Assembly: GCA_036272935.1 (NCBI GenBank)
Contig: DATAXP010000150.1
Span: 1 to 53,080, forward strand
Origin: DATAXP01 sp036272935
GTDB taxonomy: Bacteria > Planctomycetota > Planctomycetia > Pirellulales > PNKZ01
Direction: 5' to 3'
Length of the DNA: 53,080 nucleotides
Positions 1 to 8,206 of this stretch are shown here, piece by piece. The number at the start of each line of letters is the position of its first letter. Position 1 is the stretch's first letter. A program made the translations under genes and the position numbers. The notes below the pieces were generated by a model, which was not told where the DNA came from, did no database searches, and saw nothing but the letters and a program-made list of their open reading frames with translations.

Positions 1-252
1 CTGAAGGAGCCAGAGACGCGGTCGCTGTCGGTCGATGGACCGGCAGCGAGCCAGGTTCCAGCATTGTCCTCCCGGAAAAAATGCCCGGGACGGACCCCGA
101 TCAACGACACAACGACCGTTTTGCAGCGTCCTGCTAGAACGCTTTCCCCGCTGGTAATTCCGGGCGCGATCGATCATGCTGAGCCGGCCACGGAGAGGCA
201 GTTCAGAGAGGCAGTTCATCAACAGTCCATCGCACGGGGTTGGCGATCCACG
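1..252. other. Upstream region of the first gene; no gene seen
   Basis: The frame of the following gene stays open through this stretch. The extra residues are low in recognisable content (many Arg, Pro and Thr), while the conserved zinc-ribbon start MPIEF lies at 253. I therefore treat it as a leader or intergenic stretch. It could contain the tail of a gene that begins outside the window, but I see no supporting motif. Confidence 0.4.
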
Positions 253-1275
253 ATGCCCATTGAGTTCCGTTGTCAGACTTGCGGCAAACTGTTGCGGACG
301 CCCGATGAGTCGGCCGGCAAGCAAGCGCGGTGTCCCGAGTGTGGCGCGGTGATGTCGATACCGACTCCTGCGTCGCCGTCATCGGCACCGCCCCCCTTGC
401 CAACCGTGGCGCCACCTTCAATTGCGCCCGTTGTCGCCAGCGGCGAGTTGAATCCGTACCAGGCACCAGCCGCCAGCAGCTATCTTTCCGAGCCGCAATC
501 GTATGCGGTGAGCGGAGGAGTGGTCCCGACGCAGTTGGTGTTCAGCGAAGTGGTGTCGCGCGCTTGGGAGGCGTACCAGGCCACCATGGGCGTCTCGATC
601 GCGGTCGTGATCACGGCGGTGGCGATCGGCATTGGTGCGGGGAGCGTCTTTATCGGACTATTGCAAGGAGCCGCCGGGCCTGGGGGCCAGCCGCCGATTG
701 GGCTGCTTCTGCTGATGTACGTGTTCATGATTCCCTTGGGACTGTGGCTGATGATTGGAATTATCCAGTTCTTTTTGCGGGCCGCGCGGACCCACCACGG
801 CGAATACAAAGAACTGTTTGGCGGTGCATCGTTGATTGTTCCGGTGTTCGTTGCCAACTTCCTGTCGGGATTGATATCGCTGCTCATCGTCCTGGTGCCG
901 ATGTTGATTGTCGCCATGGCCATAGGCCTACTGGTGGTTCTTGCGGGCAGCAGGCCCGCGGTGGTGGTCACGGGCACGGTGTTGGCGTACGCAGTCTACT
1001 TCGTTTCAATCATCTACGTGAGCCTGGCATTCAGCGCGGTGATACCGCTCGTCATCGACCGCCGGCTAGGCGCGGTGGAGGCGATCAAGACCTCGTGGCG
1101 ATTGACGAACGGGAACAAGCTGCCGCTGTTCGGCCTGTGGTTCGTCTGTATGCTGCTGTACTTCGGCGGAGCGCTGCTTTGCGGCATCGGGCTGATTTTC
1201 ACCTTGCCGTTCATGGCGCATATTTTCATCGCGGCATATCTGGCGATGAGCGGCGCGTACGACGAGCAGGTGTAG
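253..1275 (+). CDS. Zinc-ribbon multi-pass membrane protein
   Basis: Predicted 340-residue integral membrane protein of unknown function. Residues 1-35 hold a small zinc ribbon with two CxxC pairs (CQTC and CPEC), a module placed at the N-terminus of many planctomycete proteins. A Pro/Ala/Ser-rich linker follows to about residue 80. The remainder has several long hydrophobic segments (for example VSIAVVITAVAIGIGAG, and a last one near LALLFGLWF-type sequence at the C-terminus), so about six membrane spans are likely. The C-terminal half resembles DUF975-like or glycerophosphodiester-phosphodiesterase-associated membrane domains only in general character, and I do not assign a family. The start at 253 is chosen because the zinc ribbon begins there; an in-frame start at 64 would add 63 low-complexity residues. 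It converges with thiG, with 1 base between the stops. Confidence 0.75.
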   Translation: MPIEFRCQTCGKLLRTPDESAGKQARCPECGAVMSIPTPASPSSAPPPLPTVAPPSIAPVVASGELNPYQAPAASSYLSEPQSYAVSGGVVPTQLVFSEVVSRAWEAYQATMGVSIAVVITAVAIGIGAGSVFIGLLQGAAGPGGQPPIGLLLLMYVFMIPLGLWLMIGIIQFFLRAARTHHGEYKELFGGASLIVPVFVANFLSGLISLLIVLVPMLIVAMAIGLLVVLAGSRPAVVVTGTVLAYAVYFVSIIYVSLAFSAVIPLVIDRRLGAVEAIKTSWRLTNGNKLPLFGLWFVCMLLYFGGALLCGIGLIFTLPFMAHIFIAAYLAMSGAYDEQV

Positions 1276-1276
1276 C

Positions 1277-2152
1277 TCACGACCGCGCGCCTGGCGCGAT
1301 CATGCCCGTGTCGGGGCTACTGGCGGTGGCGTAGAGCTTGCGCGGAATGCGTCCCGACAGGTACGCCAGCCGGCCCGCTTCGGTTGCCGCGCGCATGGCG
1401 CGGGCCATGCCCAAGGGAGCGGTTGCATGGGCGATCGCCGTGTTCAGCAGCACGCCGTCGACCCCCAGCTCCATGGCGAAGGCAACGTCGCTGGCCGTGC
1501 CTACGCCGGCATCGACGATCACCGGATAATCGGGATCGCCGTCCTTCAGGTACTCGAGGCAGATGCGGATGTTGTTGGCGTTGAGCACGCCTTGGCCTGA
1601 GCCGATCGGACTGCCGGCGGGCATCACGCTGGTCGCGCCGGCTTGCTTGAGCCGGCGGGCTACGATCGGATCGTCCGAGGTGTAGCAGAGCACCTGAAAA
1701 CCTTCGGCCACCAGCCGCTCGGTCGCTTCGAGCGTGGCTACGGGATCGGGCAGCAGCGTTTTGGTGTCGCCCAGTACTTCGAGCTTCACCCAGTCGGCCC
1801 CGGGATTTTCGAGTCCCAGCAGAATCTCGCGTCCCAGGCGGGCGACGCGCACCGCATCGTCGGCCGTGAAGCAGCCCGCGGTATTCGGCAGCAGCGTGTA
1901 ACGGCTGGTGTCGATGAAATCGAGGATATTGCGCCCTTGGCGATCGATGAGCCGTTCACGCCGCACGGCCACGGTGATGCAATCAGTACCCGACAGATCA
2001 AGTGCCTGGGCCATCACGTCGTAGCCGGCATACTTGCCGGTGCCGACGATCAGCCGGCTGGCCAGCGTGTGCGTGCCGACTCGCAACGGCTGGTTACCAG
2101 CCGTCGCGGCAGACTGCTCAATCGTCTCGCGTTCGATGTGTTCGATCGTCAT
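1277..2152 (-). CDS. thiG: Thiazole synthase ThiG
   Basis: Builds the thiazole phosphate ring of thiamine from 1-deoxy-xylulose 5-phosphate, dehydroglycine or iminoglycine, and sulfur carried by ThiS thiocarboxylate; cytoplasmic. The protein has 291 residues, against about 255 for the usual family member. The extra length is a poorly conserved N-terminal extension of about 22 residues and a short C-terminal tail. Visible motifs are LIVGTGKY near 34-41, the Schiff-base lysine in WVKLEVLGD (Lys123), VMPAGSPIGSG and the phosphate-binding DAGVG. The start is fixed by an in-frame TGA two codons upstream. thiS lies immediately upstream in the same direction, separated only by a short tandem repeat, so the two are expected to be co-transcribed. 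No Shine-Dalgarno sequence is visible before the ATG because the repeat fills that space. Confidence 0.95.
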   Translation of the reverse strand: MTIEHIERETIEQSAATAGNQPLRVGTHTLASRLIVGTGKYAGYDVMAQALDLSGTDCITVAVRRERLIDRQGRNILDFIDTSRYTLLPNTAGCFTADDAVRVARLGREILLGLENPGADWVKLEVLGDTKTLLPDPVATLEATERLVAEGFQVLCYTSDDPIVARRLKQAGATSVMPAGSPIGSGQGVLNANNIRICLEYLKDGDPDYPVIVDAGVGTASDVAFAMELGVDGVLLNTAIAHATAPLGMARAMRAATEAGRLAYLSGRIPRKLYATASSPDTGMIAPGARS

Positions 2153-2214
2153 GCTTCAACCAGCGTCACTGTTCAACCAGCGTCACTGTTCAACCAGTAT
2201 CACTGCTCAACCAC
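2153..2214. repeat. 17-bp tandem repeat between thiS and thiG
   Basis: Three full units and one partial unit of GTTCAACCAGCGTCACT (plus-strand reading) run from the thiG start codon into the end of thiS. Units lie at 2153-2170 (one base longer), 2171-2187, 2188-2204 (two changes) and 2205-2214 (partial). The partial unit contains the thiS stop codon, so each other unit repeats the same GGTTGA context on the coding strand. The array occupies the whole thiS-thiG spacer. Confidence 0.9.
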
Positions 2215-2407
2215 CTCCGACCAGCGACACCACTTCCAAACGATCACCCGCGGCGAGCCGGTGTTCGCCGTGCTGGGCGCGCGGCACGAGTTGCAAGTTC
2301 ACCTCGACGGCCACTGCCCGCGTTGCCAGGTGCAGTTCGTCGAGCAGTGCGGTAACGGTAGTACGATCGGCCACCTCGCGGGACTGGCCATTGACGATGA
2401 TCTGCAC
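2207..2407 (-). CDS. thiS: Sulfur carrier protein ThiS
   Basis: 66-residue ubiquitin-fold sulfur carrier. Its C-terminal glycine is adenylated and converted to a thiocarboxylate that donates sulfur to ThiG. The protein begins MQIIVNGQSREV, has the typical hydrophobic pattern, and ends SLVGGG, giving the required terminal Gly-Gly. It is upstream of thiG in the same direction. The genes for ThiF-type adenylation, ThiH/ThiO and ThiC are not in this window. No TPP riboswitch (THI box) pattern is recognisable in the 42 bases upstream or before the next gene. Confidence 0.93.
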   Translation of the reverse strand: MQIIVNGQSREVADRTTVTALLDELHLATRAVAVEVNLQLVPRAQHGEHRLAAGDRLEVVSLVGGG

Positions 2408-2449
2408 GCGCTCGTTCGGTGTTCGATTCTGGTAGCGGGGACTGCCGAG

Positions 2450-2971
2450 TTACTGTTCGCGGACCGTGGCGTTGCGGATCGGCACCGCTTGCAGCAGCTC
2501 GAACTGGGCTGCAACGGCCCCGCCGCGATTGTTGTTGGTCAACGATGGATTGTACGGGAACGAGTACACGCCCATGATGCCGGTCGTGACTTCGGCCACG
2601 TATACGCAGCATGCGCCCCACTGCACGTTGCCGATCGGTCGCAGATCGACCTGGCCGGTGCAGATGACGAATTTTGGATTCTTGCCGGTCTCGACCTTCA
2701 GGTCGTTCATGATATTCCGCTTGTAGAGGGCCGAAAACTGCCGCGTCGTCGGATTGATCACCGCGCCCGACAGGTCGCCGGTGAGAAAGTCGAGCGTGAA
2801 GATCGCTTCGTGTCCCACGTCGGCCATGCCGGTGCATATCGCGAAGCTTTCGACCCGGTCGGTCGCCACCGCGTGCAGCGGAGCCTGAGGCCAGAAAAAA
2901 CCGATCGCCAGACCAGCGGCCAGGCCAGCGGCCAGCCATACCGCCGGCGCACGAAAGATGCGAATAAACAT
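2450..2971 (-). CDS. Conserved hypothetical membrane-anchored protein
   Basis: Predicted 173-residue protein with one N-terminal hydrophobic segment (about residues 8-27, AVWLAAGLAAGLAIGFFWP) that is a signal anchor or signal peptide. The exported part contains CTG-type cysteine motifs (AICTGMAD, VICTGQVD) and GACCVYVAEV. It resembles a planctomycete family without known function. The ATG at 2971 is chosen over one six codons upstream because AGGAG lies eight bases before it. It sits 42 bases upstream of thiS in the same direction and may share its transcript, although nothing in the protein suggests a thiamine role. Confidence 0.75.
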   Translation of the reverse strand: MFIRIFRAPAVWLAAGLAAGLAIGFFWPQAPLHAVATDRVESFAICTGMADVGHEAIFTLDFLTGDLSGAVINPTTRQFSALYKRNIMNDLKVETGKNPKFVICTGQVDLRPIGNVQWGACCVYVAEVTTGIMGVYSFPYNPSLTNNNRGGAVAAQFELLQAVPIRNATVREQ

Positions 2972-3064
2972 GGTTCGATCTCCTAGCATGTCGAGAGGAT
3001 GCGATGAGGGAGTCGCCGATCATCGTACCGCTGGCACGACGGATTTGCCAGGCGCGTTCAACCG

Positions 3065-3125
3065 TTTAGCCGGTCGTCGCGGCGACCATGTCGCACAAAT
3101 GCGGCGGGCAAGTCCGCCGGCTAAA
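3065..3125. repeat. Inverted repeat of the TTTAGCCGG type
   Basis: The stretch begins TTTAGCCGG (3065-3073) and ends with its exact complement CCGGCTAAA (3117-3125), with further GC-rich pairing inside. It lies just beyond the stop codon of the VWA gene (3135) and before the next minus-strand gene, a position that fits a transcription-terminating hairpin. The outer TTTAGCC motif is shared with the elements at 9951-9997 and 52616-52660. Confidence 0.65.
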
Positions 3126-3134
3126 CGATCAACC

Positions 3135-4841
3135 TCACGACACAATCGACCGTCGGCGGTTCACGTAGTCCCACACCACGTAGCGATCCAATTCGCGGCC
3201 GGCCACGAAGAACACCCGCCCCTTGGTACGCTCGGCCAGCCGATAGGCAAACTGCACATCCTCGCTCGACTGCGACCAACTGGAAAGCAGAAACAGGTTG
3301 AGCGTAATCCCCTCGCGGCGGCACAGGTCCCCTTCGCGCATGGTGGCACGCTCGGTGGCCGGGTGGGGCGGATAGAGCAGGTACAGCATCTGGGCCTCAA
3401 AGTGGGCGGTGGGCAGGCCGTCGGTGATCAGGATGATTTGCCGGTTGGGCGTGTCCTGGGCGGCCAGGAATCGCCGCGCCTGTTGCAGGCCGTGCTGAAT
3501 GTTCGTGAAATGCGGCGGGATCATCGTCTCGCTCATGTCTTCGCGGCTCATGTCGTAACGGCGCATGACGACCGGGTCGAATACCGTCACAGGCTTCGGC
3601 AGCAAGGCGGCGACTTCGCTGGTGTGCCGCGGCTTGGCGAACGTGAACATCTCGATGAACTGCAAATAGTCGCCCGGGTACTCGCGCCGGATCAGCCCTT
3701 CGAGCGCCAGCGCCATGCGCTTCACGTTCACGTACAGTCCGCCGTAGCGCATCGAGCCGCTCATGTCCATCACCACCACGGTGGCGCACTTGGGGGTGTT
3801 GCGCGTGCGGTGTATCTCGATATCCTCTGGCTTCATTCGCACGGGTAGGCCAGGCCCGCTGCGCAACAGCGCGTTGGTGAACGATGCCGGGATGTCCATC
3901 TGGGCGACCGAATCGCCGAACTCGTACGGCTTGGTGGTTTGCAGCTCGACGGCCCCTTCACCGACAACCGGCCCGGCATGCCGACCCGTGCGCGAAGCCT
4001 CCAACTCACTAAAGATGCGCTCGAGCAGCTTTCCCTGGAACAGGCGATACGCCTTGGGTGTGAGCCGGTAGCCGTGCTTGGTTTCTTCAAGCCCCTGCTG
4101 CTGCGCGATCTCGCGCAGGTATTCCTGAATCTGCTGCTGCAACTGGTTGAGCCGGTCCATGTCGCCCGGCTCGGCGAACTCGGCCAGCGAGTCGAGATCG
4201 ATCACCCCGATCTGTGCGGTCTTGGCTGCCTCGTCGAGCTGCTTGAGCAGCCGGTCGATCGTTTCCAACTCCTCCTTGATCTCCAGCGCCTGCGGAACGG
4301 TCATCGATTCGCGGCCGCTGAACTCGTAGCTGCCGGCAAGCTGATCGATCTGGTATTTCTCGCCGAGCCGTTCGATCAGCCGCATCAAGGCACCGGCCCA
4401 CGGCGAGCGCTCGCCTCCGGCGCGATACCACAGCCGCTCCAGGTCGCGAAGCTGCTCGTCCTTGACGGCTCGGTAAAAATCCTTGGCCAACTCGCGCGGC
4501 GGATTAAGCCGCTTGGCTTCGTCGCGGTATTGCTGCTCGGCCGCTTGCGTGACCCGGCGGGTCTCGTACTTTTCGAGAATCTTGCGTTTGCGCTCGAGCA
4601 GCATTTGCCGGATGGCTTCGAGGCTCGGTCCCAGGCCCGCAATCTGGCTGGGATCGATGTGCACGGCTCGCGCCAGCTCTTCGTCCGTCAGCTCGCGCAA
4701 GCTGCCGTAGGTAAGCATGTGCTCCATCGCGCCGGACACCAGATCGGGCGGCGGCTGCGTGGGACTGGGAAAGTGTGCGGGATCGTACTTCTGGTACGTA
4801 TGAATCACGCCGCCGAGGGCCGCTGGCTTGTGATGAGGCAT
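3135..4841 (-). CDS. VWA-domain protein with long helical N-terminal region
   Basis: 568 residues. The first 350 are mostly charged and helical (for example EAIRQMLLERKRKILEKYE), predicted coiled coil in part. The C-terminal 210 residues form a von Willebrand factor A domain. The metal-ion-dependent adhesion site is visible as DMSGS at 359-363, and ILITDGLPT carries the later conserved Asp. There is no signal peptide, so the protein is cytoplasmic. Bacterial VWA proteins of this layout often work with MoxR-type AAA ATPases or as assembly factors, but no MoxR gene is adjacent. The function is therefore unassigned. The next gene upstream, a membrane thioredoxin, is 60 bases away in the same direction. 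Confidence 0.85.
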   Translation of the reverse strand: MPHHKPAALGGVIHTYQKYDPAHFPSPTQPPPDLVSGAMEHMLTYGSLRELTDEELARAVHIDPSQIAGLGPSLEAIRQMLLERKRKILEKYETRRVTQAAEQQYRDEAKRLNPPRELAKDFYRAVKDEQLRDLERLWYRAGGERSPWAGALMRLIERLGEKYQIDQLAGSYEFSGRESMTVPQALEIKEELETIDRLLKQLDEAAKTAQIGVIDLDSLAEFAEPGDMDRLNQLQQQIQEYLREIAQQQGLEETKHGYRLTPKAYRLFQGKLLERIFSELEASRTGRHAGPVVGEGAVELQTTKPYEFGDSVAQMDIPASFTNALLRSGPGLPVRMKPEDIEIHRTRNTPKCATVVVMDMSGSMRYGGLYVNVKRMALALEGLIRREYPGDYLQFIEMFTFAKPRHTSEVAALLPKPVTVFDPVVMRRYDMSREDMSETMIPPHFTNIQHGLQQARRFLAAQDTPNRQIILITDGLPTAHFEAQMLYLLYPPHPATERATMREGDLCRREGITLNLFLLSSWSQSSEDVQFAYRLAERTKGRVFFVAGRELDRYVVWDYVNRRRSIVS

Positions 4842-4901
4842 CGCGCCATTCTAGGCGCCGAGGACAACGAGGCAATCAAGATATTCGGTCGTCCGTGGCG
4901 A

Positions 4902-5903
4902 TCATCGGCTCGCGCCGTGCCAGGATTGCCGGCGTCGCACCGACGATTCGATGAGCACCGCGCCGACCGTCGTGCTCACCACGACGGAAAACAGCAGCCA
5001 CCATGGCGCGCCCATCATGGCGTACATAAAGCATTCCATCGCGTCGATGCCCAGGTTGAGTAGTCGACGAGACCAGGGGACCGGCACTCCGAGAGCCTCA
5101 GCCACAGCGGTCTCGATTTGTCCGCCGCGGACACCGTACGCCGTCAGCTTGCCCTGGCGATCGATCACCATCAGCACCGGGATGGCATGGATGCCGAATT
5201 GCGTAGCAAGGGGATTATTGAAGCCTCGCTGTTCTTCGGTGTCGAAAAAGATCTGCGGCCACGGCTCGGGATGTTCCGCCAGGAACTTTTCAAGTGCATC
5301 GCGATCGTCGTCCATATTGACGGCAACGACTTCGAAGCCCTGATCGTGGAACTTTTCATACGTGCTCCGCACGTTCGGCAATTCGGCAAGGCATGGTCCG
5401 CACCAGGTCGCCCAATAATCGACCAGCACTACGTGGCCGCGCCGATCTTTCAGATCGAAACGCGGACCGGAGAGCGTGGGACCGGCAAGCTCGACGACAG
5501 TGCCGAGAGACGGTGCCACGGAATTCTTGTCGGCGGTGGGCGGCGGCATTCGTTGGCCGAGATAGCCGGTCAAAAAGATGCTCGCGATCATGGCCCAGCC
5601 AAGCGACTTTTCGCCGCGCACCGATCGAAAAGTTACGAGACGATCGGTTTCGCCGCGGCTGATCAATCGGCAAAGCACGACCGCCACGCCGATAATCGCG
5701 CCGAACGCCGCAAAGCGAGTGAATAGAAATCGGGCCGGGGCAAGCTGCCCGAGCAACAAGCCAATCAGCACGGCTCCGACGCCACCGGGGAGCGTTGTTA
5801 ATCCGAAAGCGACCAGTCCCGTGGCGAGTGCGCCGCGAACGCCGTGGTAGCGATGCACCGGGCTTGGGTTCGATGACGAATCGCGGTCGATTTCGAGCGA
5901 CAT
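4902..5903 (-). CDS. Membrane-bound TlpA-like thioredoxin
   Basis: 333-residue protein. Two or three hydrophobic segments lie between residues 22 and 115, a thioredoxin-fold domain spans about 135-270, and a C-terminal membrane segment lies near 295-320. The redox centre is WCGPC at 167-171 inside LVDYWATWCGPC, and AIPV supplies the cis-proline. TlpA/ResA-type proteins of this kind reduce disulfides outside the cytoplasmic membrane, for example during cytochrome c or other protein maturation. The extra C-terminal membrane helix is unusual for the family. Function in this organism is inferred only from the domain. Confidence 0.85.
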   Translation of the reverse strand: MSLEIDRDSSSNPSPVHRYHGVRGALATGLVAFGLTTLPGGVGAVLIGLLLGQLAPARFLFTRFAAFGAIIGVAVVLCRLISRGETDRLVTFRSVRGEKSLGWAMIASIFLTGYLGQRMPPPTADKNSVAPSLGTVVELAGPTLSGPRFDLKDRRGHVVLVDYWATWCGPCLAELPNVRSTYEKFHDQGFEVVAVNMDDDRDALEKFLAEHPEPWPQIFFDTEEQRGFNNPLATQFGIHAIPVLMVIDRQGKLTAYGVRGGQIETAVAEALGVPVPWSRRLLNLGIDAMECFMYAMMGAPWWLLFSVVVSTTVGAVLIESSVRRRQSWHGASR

Positions 5904-6020
5904 GGTTTTGGGTTCCGTTGCCGTGGCCGGTCATCTATGGTACGGGCACCGCCGCCGCGATCATAATCCAATGGCTATTGGATCGCGAAACTTCGCCGGC
6001 GGCGAAGTGTTCAATAAGGC

Positions 6021-6827
6021 ATGAAGATGATGCGAATCCTGCTTGCGATCGCGGCCTGTTGTTGGGCGATAGACGTGGCCGGGCAAGAGGCTGCATTGCT
6101 CGAGCGCGGGTGGACCGTCGATGGCGTGGCGCGGCAGGCGTTGGTTTATGCTCCTGAGAGTGCCAAGAGCGACGCCACTCCCGTGGTGTTCGCCTTCCAC
6201 GGCCACGGTGGCACGATGCGGCAGGCGTCGCTGTCGTTCCATGACCACACGGTTTGGCCTGAAGCGCTGGTGATCTATCCGCAGGGTCTGAACACGCCGG
6301 GCCAGTTGACGGACCCCGCGGGGAAGCGGTCCGGCTGGCAGAAGCAGGCGGGCGACCAGGACGACCGCGACTTGAAGTTCTTCGATGCGATGCTCGCGAG
6401 CATCGAGCAGGATTACAAGGTCGATGCACGGCGAATCTACGCCACCGGGCACTCGAATGGCGGCGGCTTCACGTACGTGCTATGGTCGGCGCGGGGCGAC
6501 GTGTTCGCCGCTGTGGCGCCGTCGAGTGCGGCGCTGAAGCGCGGCATGAGCATTACGCCCAAGCCCGCGCTGCATTTGGCCGGTGAGACCGATCCCTTGG
6601 TGAAATACGAATGGCAGCAGCTCACGATGCAGCTCGTGCGCAAAGTGAACGGCTGCGACGAGGACGGCACCGCTTGGGGCGAATCTGGACCGTTGGTTGG
6701 CACGATCTACGCCTCGAAGCGCGGAACACCATTTGTGTCGCTACTTTACTCGGGAGGCCACAAGTTCCCGCCTGAAGCGCCAGCGCTGATTGTGAAGTTC
6801 TTCAAAGAGCACGCGAAGGGGGAATGA
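6021..6827 (+). CDS. Secreted alpha/beta hydrolase (LpqC/PHB depolymerase-like esterase)
   Basis: 268 residues with an N-terminal signal peptide (MKMMRILLAIAACCWA, cleavage probably near residue 20). The nucleophile elbow is GHSNGG with Ser145, and FAFHGHGG near residue 60 is the oxyanion-hole strand typical of the polyhydroxybutyrate depolymerase/feruloyl esterase-like family. A late His in SGGHKFP is a fitting third member of the triad. The substrate cannot be told from sequence. Two further ATGs, at 6027 and 6030, are possible starts; the one at 6027 has the better spacing from AAGG. The gene stands alone, between a minus-strand thioredoxin gene and a decayed toxin-antitoxin locus. Confidence 0.85.
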   Translation: MKMMRILLAIAACCWAIDVAGQEAALLERGWTVDGVARQALVYAPESAKSDATPVVFAFHGHGGTMRQASLSFHDHTVWPEALVIYPQGLNTPGQLTDPAGKRSGWQKQAGDQDDRDLKFFDAMLASIEQDYKVDARRIYATGHSNGGGFTYVLWSARGDVFAAVAPSSAALKRGMSITPKPALHLAGETDPLVKYEWQQLTMQLVRKVNGCDEDGTAWGESGPLVGTIYASKRGTPFVSLLYSGGHKFPPEAPALIVKFFKEHAKGE

Positions 6828-6834
6828 ACCTCGG

Positions 6835-7027
6835 TCAGAGCAACGTTGTGAAGCCAGCTTGGCGAAAGTGAACGTCGCCAGTCAGCGTTTCGACAATTCC
6901 AAGCCCACTGCGTCGTCACGACCTGGCCTTGCAACTCTGCTGCGATCAAGATTGCAGGTTCGTGGTCGGCGTCACGCGGGTTGAGAATCGCCAGGAAGAA
7001 GTACGTGTCGGCGAAGGTTCGCTTCAT
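6835..7027 (-). pseudogene. PIN-domain toxin remnant with internal deletion
   Basis: The first 43 codons from the ATG at 7027 read MKRTFADTYFFLAILNPRDA and onward to VVTTQWAW, a clear PIN-domain N-terminus with its first acidic residue (ADTYFF). Immediately afterwards, in a different frame starting near 6891, the DNA encodes ETLTGDVHFRQAGFTTLL and a stop at 6835. That is a typical PIN C-terminus. The central part of the fold, about 70-80 residues including further acidic active-site positions, is missing, so the gene is inactivated by a deletion. The start overlaps the end of the antitoxin remnant by 4 bases (ATGA). Confidence 0.8.
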
Positions 7028-7276
7028 GGCCGCTTTGGCCGACCATGAAGATCATGATTGTGGTTCGCCGCAAGATCGCGTGGAAGATTCGTCGCTCGGT
7101 TTTCCATCTGCCGGGCCAGCTCGACGAGCTTCTACCCAATGGAGTTCGACGGCTGTTTGGTCCACCGACGACTCCAACGGCGTGACGGGAGAAACCGACA
7201 CCACCATGCCTTCCGGCAAGACATTGCCACTCTGCGGAACAACGACGCCATCTTGAACAACGCCGCGCAGAACCAT
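7024..7276 (-). pseudogene. Frameshifted antitoxin partner of the PIN remnant
   Basis: From ATG 7276, preceded by a strong GGAG-type ribosome site, the frame reads MVLRGVVQDGVVVPQSGNV and LPEGMVVSVSPV. This is the usual N-terminal DNA-binding part of a small planctomycete antitoxin family. Near 7132-7140 the reading frame is lost. In the next frame the DNA encodes KLVELARQMENRATNLP and then DLAANHNHDLHGRPKRP, a typical C-terminus of such antitoxins, ending in a TGA that overlaps the PIN start. One small indel explains the break. With the deleted toxin next to it, the whole pair appears to be dead. Confidence 0.75.
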
Positions 7277-7367
7277 CGCACCTTCTCCCTCCCGGGCCAG
7301 CTACAACATTCACTGTAGCCCGCGATGGAAGCCGCGAAAAGTCGCCAGCTCGGCAACGCCTAATCGT

Positions 7368-8114
7368 TCACGCCGCCTTCGGCGCTACGCCCAGGTCCAT
7401 GCCTTCGCCGAAGTAGTACTTGCGGGCTTCGCGGTCGTTGAGCACTTCGTTGGGGCTGCCGTGGCAGAGCACCTTGCCTGCGCGGATGACGTAGCTGCGA
7501 TCGGTGATTTGCAACGTCTCGCGCACCTGGTGGTCGGTGATCAGGATCGAGATGCCACTGTTGCGCAGCGTGCGGATGATCTCCTGGATGCTGGCGATCG
7601 TCACCGGGTCGATGCCGGTGAACGGTTCGTCGAACAGGATCAGCTTGGGATTGGATACCAGGCAGCGGGCGATCTCCAGGCGGCGGCGCTCGCCGCCCGA
7701 CAGGCTCATGGCCAGCGACTTGCGCAGCTTGGTGATCGCGAACTGCTCGAGCAGCTCGTCGCTGCGCTTGCGGCGCGTGCGGCGGTCAACGCCCAGCATT
7801 TCCATCATGCCGGTCAGGTTGGCCTCGACCGTCAGCTTGCGGAAGACGCTCGATTCCTGGGCCAGGTAGCCCATGCCGCCGTCGCGTGCCCGGCGGAACA
7901 TCGGCCAGTCGGTCACGTCGATGTCGTTGAGCGTCACCTGGCCGGCGTCGGGAGCGATCATGCCGCAGGCCATGCGGAAGCTGGTCGTCTTGCCGGCACC
8001 GTTGGGACCGAGCAGTCCCACGATCTCGCCCCGGTCGACGCTGAAATCGACGCCGTCGACGACCGTCCGCCGGCCGTAAATCTTCACCAGCCCTCGAACC
8101 TCGAGCATCGGCAT
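7368..8114 (-). CDS. lptB: LPS export ABC transporter ATP-binding protein LptB
   Basis: 248-residue ATPase that powers LptFG-dependent extraction of lipopolysaccharide from the inner membrane; cytoplasmic face. Walker A is GPNGAGKTT (36-44), the signature is LSGGE (138-142), Walker B ends LFDEP (160-164) and the switch histidine is His195 in TDHQ. The sequence from FTGIDPVTIASIQ onward and the ending KYYFGEGMDL are characteristic of LptB rather than of other small ABC ATPases. GGAGG lies nine bases before the ATG. It follows lepB on the minus strand across a 91-base repeat-bearing gap. The lptA, lptC and lptFG genes are not in the window. Confidence 0.93.
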   Translation of the reverse strand: MPMLEVRGLVKIYGRRTVVDGVDFSVDRGEIVGLLGPNGAGKTTSFRMACGMIAPDAGQVTLNDIDVTDWPMFRRARDGGMGYLAQESSVFRKLTVEANLTGMMEMLGVDRRTRRKRSDELLEQFAITKLRKSLAMSLSGGERRRLEIARCLVSNPKLILFDEPFTGIDPVTIASIQEIIRTLRNSGISILITDHQVRETLQITDRSYVIRAGKVLCHGSPNEVLNDREARKYYFGEGMDLGVAPKAA

Positions 8115-8138
8115 CGCCGCGCGCCTCCGTGCGAAGAA

Positions 8139-8206
8139 ATGCAGAAGTCAAAAATGCAGAAGTCAGAAGTGCCGGACTTCTGCCTTCTGACTTCTAGCTT
8201 CTGCAT
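8139..8206. repeat. ATGCAGAAGTCAGAAG inverted repeat between lepB and lptB
   Basis: ATGCAGAAGTC occurs at 8139-8149 and again, extended to ATGCAGAAGTCAGAAG, at 8154-8169. The complement lies at 8184-8206, interrupted by AG. The arms could form a hairpin of more than 15 pairs in the lepB-lptB transcript. The right end abuts the lepB stop codon. It is one of several quasi-periodic inverted repeats in this window. Confidence 0.85.

Noticed and set aside
1643..2986. 447-codon open frame on the plus strand opposite thiG, thiS and the next gene
   Set aside because: The minus-strand frames encode clear thiamine proteins. The opposite frame has no family resemblance and is a by-product of high GC.
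2408..3134. TPP riboswitch upstream of thiS
   Set aside because: I looked for the conserved CUGAGA and following helix sequences on the minus strand and found none.
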